From positions 1 to 33,342 of the forward strand of contig NZ_JAPNXM010000015.1 in the NCBI RefSeq assembly GCF_049472675.1: DNA of 33,342 nt, given 5' to 3'. Every line of letters starts with the position of its first letter. Position 1 is the stretch's first letter. Positions 32,439 to 33,342 of the stretch are shown one piece after another. The DNA is from Deferribacter thermophilus (GTDB lineage Bacteria; Chrysiogenota; Deferribacteres; Deferribacterales; Deferribacteraceae). The notes below the pieces were generated by a model that was not told where the DNA came from, made no database searches, and worked only from the letters and a program-made list of their open reading frames with translations. Made by a program: the position numbers and the translations under genes.

Positions 32439-33146
32439 ATTTTCAATAAGACTGTTTGCATAAATAACAAAAGAAATATCCTTATACGCACCTGGCTTAA
32501 GATTGCCGAGATCATATTCAGTCCTTAAATCACCACCTACAAACACATTATCTCCAAGCTCTAAAACAGCTTTTACATTTTCCGCCGGTCCTTTTCCTAT
32601 ATTTTGTATACGAGCTTTTATCTCTACCTGCTCTATAGGCTCTATTTTACCGTTTCTATTACTGTCTGTTATCTTGTAGTCTACAATTTTTAACACTGGT
32701 TCTTCAAATTTATGCGTTTTAAAAGCAATACCCACAGGTTTTGGATTGAAGCCGTTTAATTCATTTATCTTCACTATAAATGTCACCTTAGATGTGGGCA
32801 AACTCTCATCACTTTTTATGTCAACCTCTTTTACTACGGTAGAGCCTGATGGTATGGTGCCTATATAGATTTCGTCGTCAAAACTTAGCCCTCTGACAAG
32901 ATTTTTCGTAAAAATTTTAGCTTTTACATCAAAGGTATCACCATTACCTTTGTTTTTTATTTTTAATATAAGTTTACCTGTTTCTTCCGCATCGAGGATT
33001 TTATTTCCTGAGGGTTCTTGAAAATCTATTGATACAGAAAGAAGCGGTGGCACAGGAAGCACCTTTAAAGAAAATCTAACTTCTTCGGCGAAAACTAAAA
33101 AGTTAATATTTATAAAAATAATAAGAAAAAATAAAAACCTTTTCAT
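32421..33146 (-). CDS. Exported Ig-like repeat region, 5' part of the frameshifted caspase gene
   Basis: A 241-residue frame with a Sec signal peptide (MKRFLFFLIIFININFLVFAEE), so the product is exported. Two related beta-sandwich repeats follow, each opened by a polar loop: NKILDAEETGKLILKIKNKGNG (about 45-66) and DSNRNGKIEPIEQVEIKARIQNIGKG (about 155-180). They resemble CARDB/NEW3-type Ig-like domains, and the second loop looks like a calcium-binding dockerin loop. The ATG at 33146 is chosen over the GTG at 33152 because GGGGGG lies six bases before it. Alone the fragment would end in mid-domain; it is most likely the N-terminus of the caspase protein. Confidence 0.75.
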   Translation of the reverse strand: MKRFLFFLIIFININFLVFAEEVRFSLKVLPVPPLLSVSIDFQEPSGNKILDAEETGKLILKIKNKGNGDTFDVKAKIFTKNLVRGLSFDDEIYIGTIPSGSTVVKEVDIKSDESLPTSKVTFIVKINELNGFNPKPVGIAFKTHKFEEPVLKIVDYKITDSNRNGKIEPIEQVEIKARIQNIGKGPAENVKAVLELGDNVFVGGDLRTEYDLGNLKPGAYKDISFVIYANSLIENNQRIP

Positions 33147-33212
33147 AAACACCCCCCGTTTTTTTGATTTTAATCTATACTTTTTGACCTTTCAAGTGTT
33201 TTATTATGTAAA

Positions 33213-33274
33213 GAGGCTGTTGCACAATAATAATTGTTTAAGCACTACAGATTGCTTCGCTAACGCTCGCAATG
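33213..33274. repeat. MITE-like repeat, copy E, left half only
   Basis: GAGGCTGTTGCACAA at 33213-33227 is an intact left terminal repeat, followed by CAGATTGCTTCGCTAACGCT and CGCAATG up to about 33274. After that the sequence no longer matches the family: the right half and right terminal repeat are absent within the window. It lies about 70 bases upstream of the caspase gene start. Confidence 0.7.
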
Positions 33275-33342
33275 TTCTATGTTAAATGTCAAGTTTTTTT
33301 TAAATATTAGTTAATATTTTACCAGAATAATTTTCATCATAA

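Overview
The window is a 33.3 kb piece of an AT-rich bacterial chromosome. The cell is Gram-negative: there is a complete RND/MFP/TolC-type efflux set with a lipoprotein outer-membrane component, plus periplasmic TRAP parts and several exported proteins. Its metabolism looks anaerobic (hybrid cluster protein Hcp under a CRP/FNR-type palindrome, TRAP transport). The low GC and this gene mix would suit a member of the Deferribacteres or a similar low-GC anaerobic lineage. That is an impression from gene content only, since no rRNA or other marker is present.

Layout. (1) 1-3552, minus strand: a tightly packed housekeeping operon pncB, pcm, FAH-family hydrolase, YkgJ-type cysteine cluster protein and coaE. 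At the left edge the next gene has its Shine-Dalgarno sequence inside an 11-bp hairpin. (2) 3897-5984, plus strand: a GT4 glycosyltransferase and a GH130 glycoside phosphorylase-like protein. (3) 5981-8175, minus strand: HIT protein, hisF, hisE and a DUF364 protein. (4) 8247-14479, minus strand: a TetR regulator, outer membrane factor, membrane fusion protein and RND pump, each overlapping the next, with a 20-bp palindrome over the regulator start. (5) 14604-15977, plus strand: a TIGR01777 epimerase with an N-terminal SRPBCC domain. (6) 16134-17765, minus strand: hcp. Facing away from it, 17889-21121 on the plus strand is a LysE exporter, a GCS2-type gamma-glutamyl ligase and a cytoplasmic gamma-glutamyltransferase. 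(7) 21125-28417, minus strand: a winged-helix regulator, HyuA, HyuB and a three-part TRAP transporter in one operon. (8) 28801-30338, plus strand: a GNAT acetyltransferase and an M20 deacylase/peptidase. (9) 30642-33146, minus strand: an exported caspase-family protein, split by an apparent one-base frameshift, followed by an LPP20/DUF4384-type exported protein.

A family of short non-coding palindromic repeats (about 75-bp core, about 157 bp when complete with GAGG-TGTTGCACA terminal inverted repeats) occurs five or six times, only between operons. One complete copy is flanked by a 6-bp direct repeat, as expected for a transposed MITE.

The points most worth a second look are: the broken caspase/EF-hand/DUF4384 module; the MITE family; the hidden Shine-Dalgarno hairpin at the left edge; the gamma-glutamyl ligase/transferase/exporter cassette next to a TRAP-HyuAB operon whose enzymes are related to 5-oxoprolinase; and several genes with a good -10 box immediately before the start codon and no Shine-Dalgarno, which may be leaderless.
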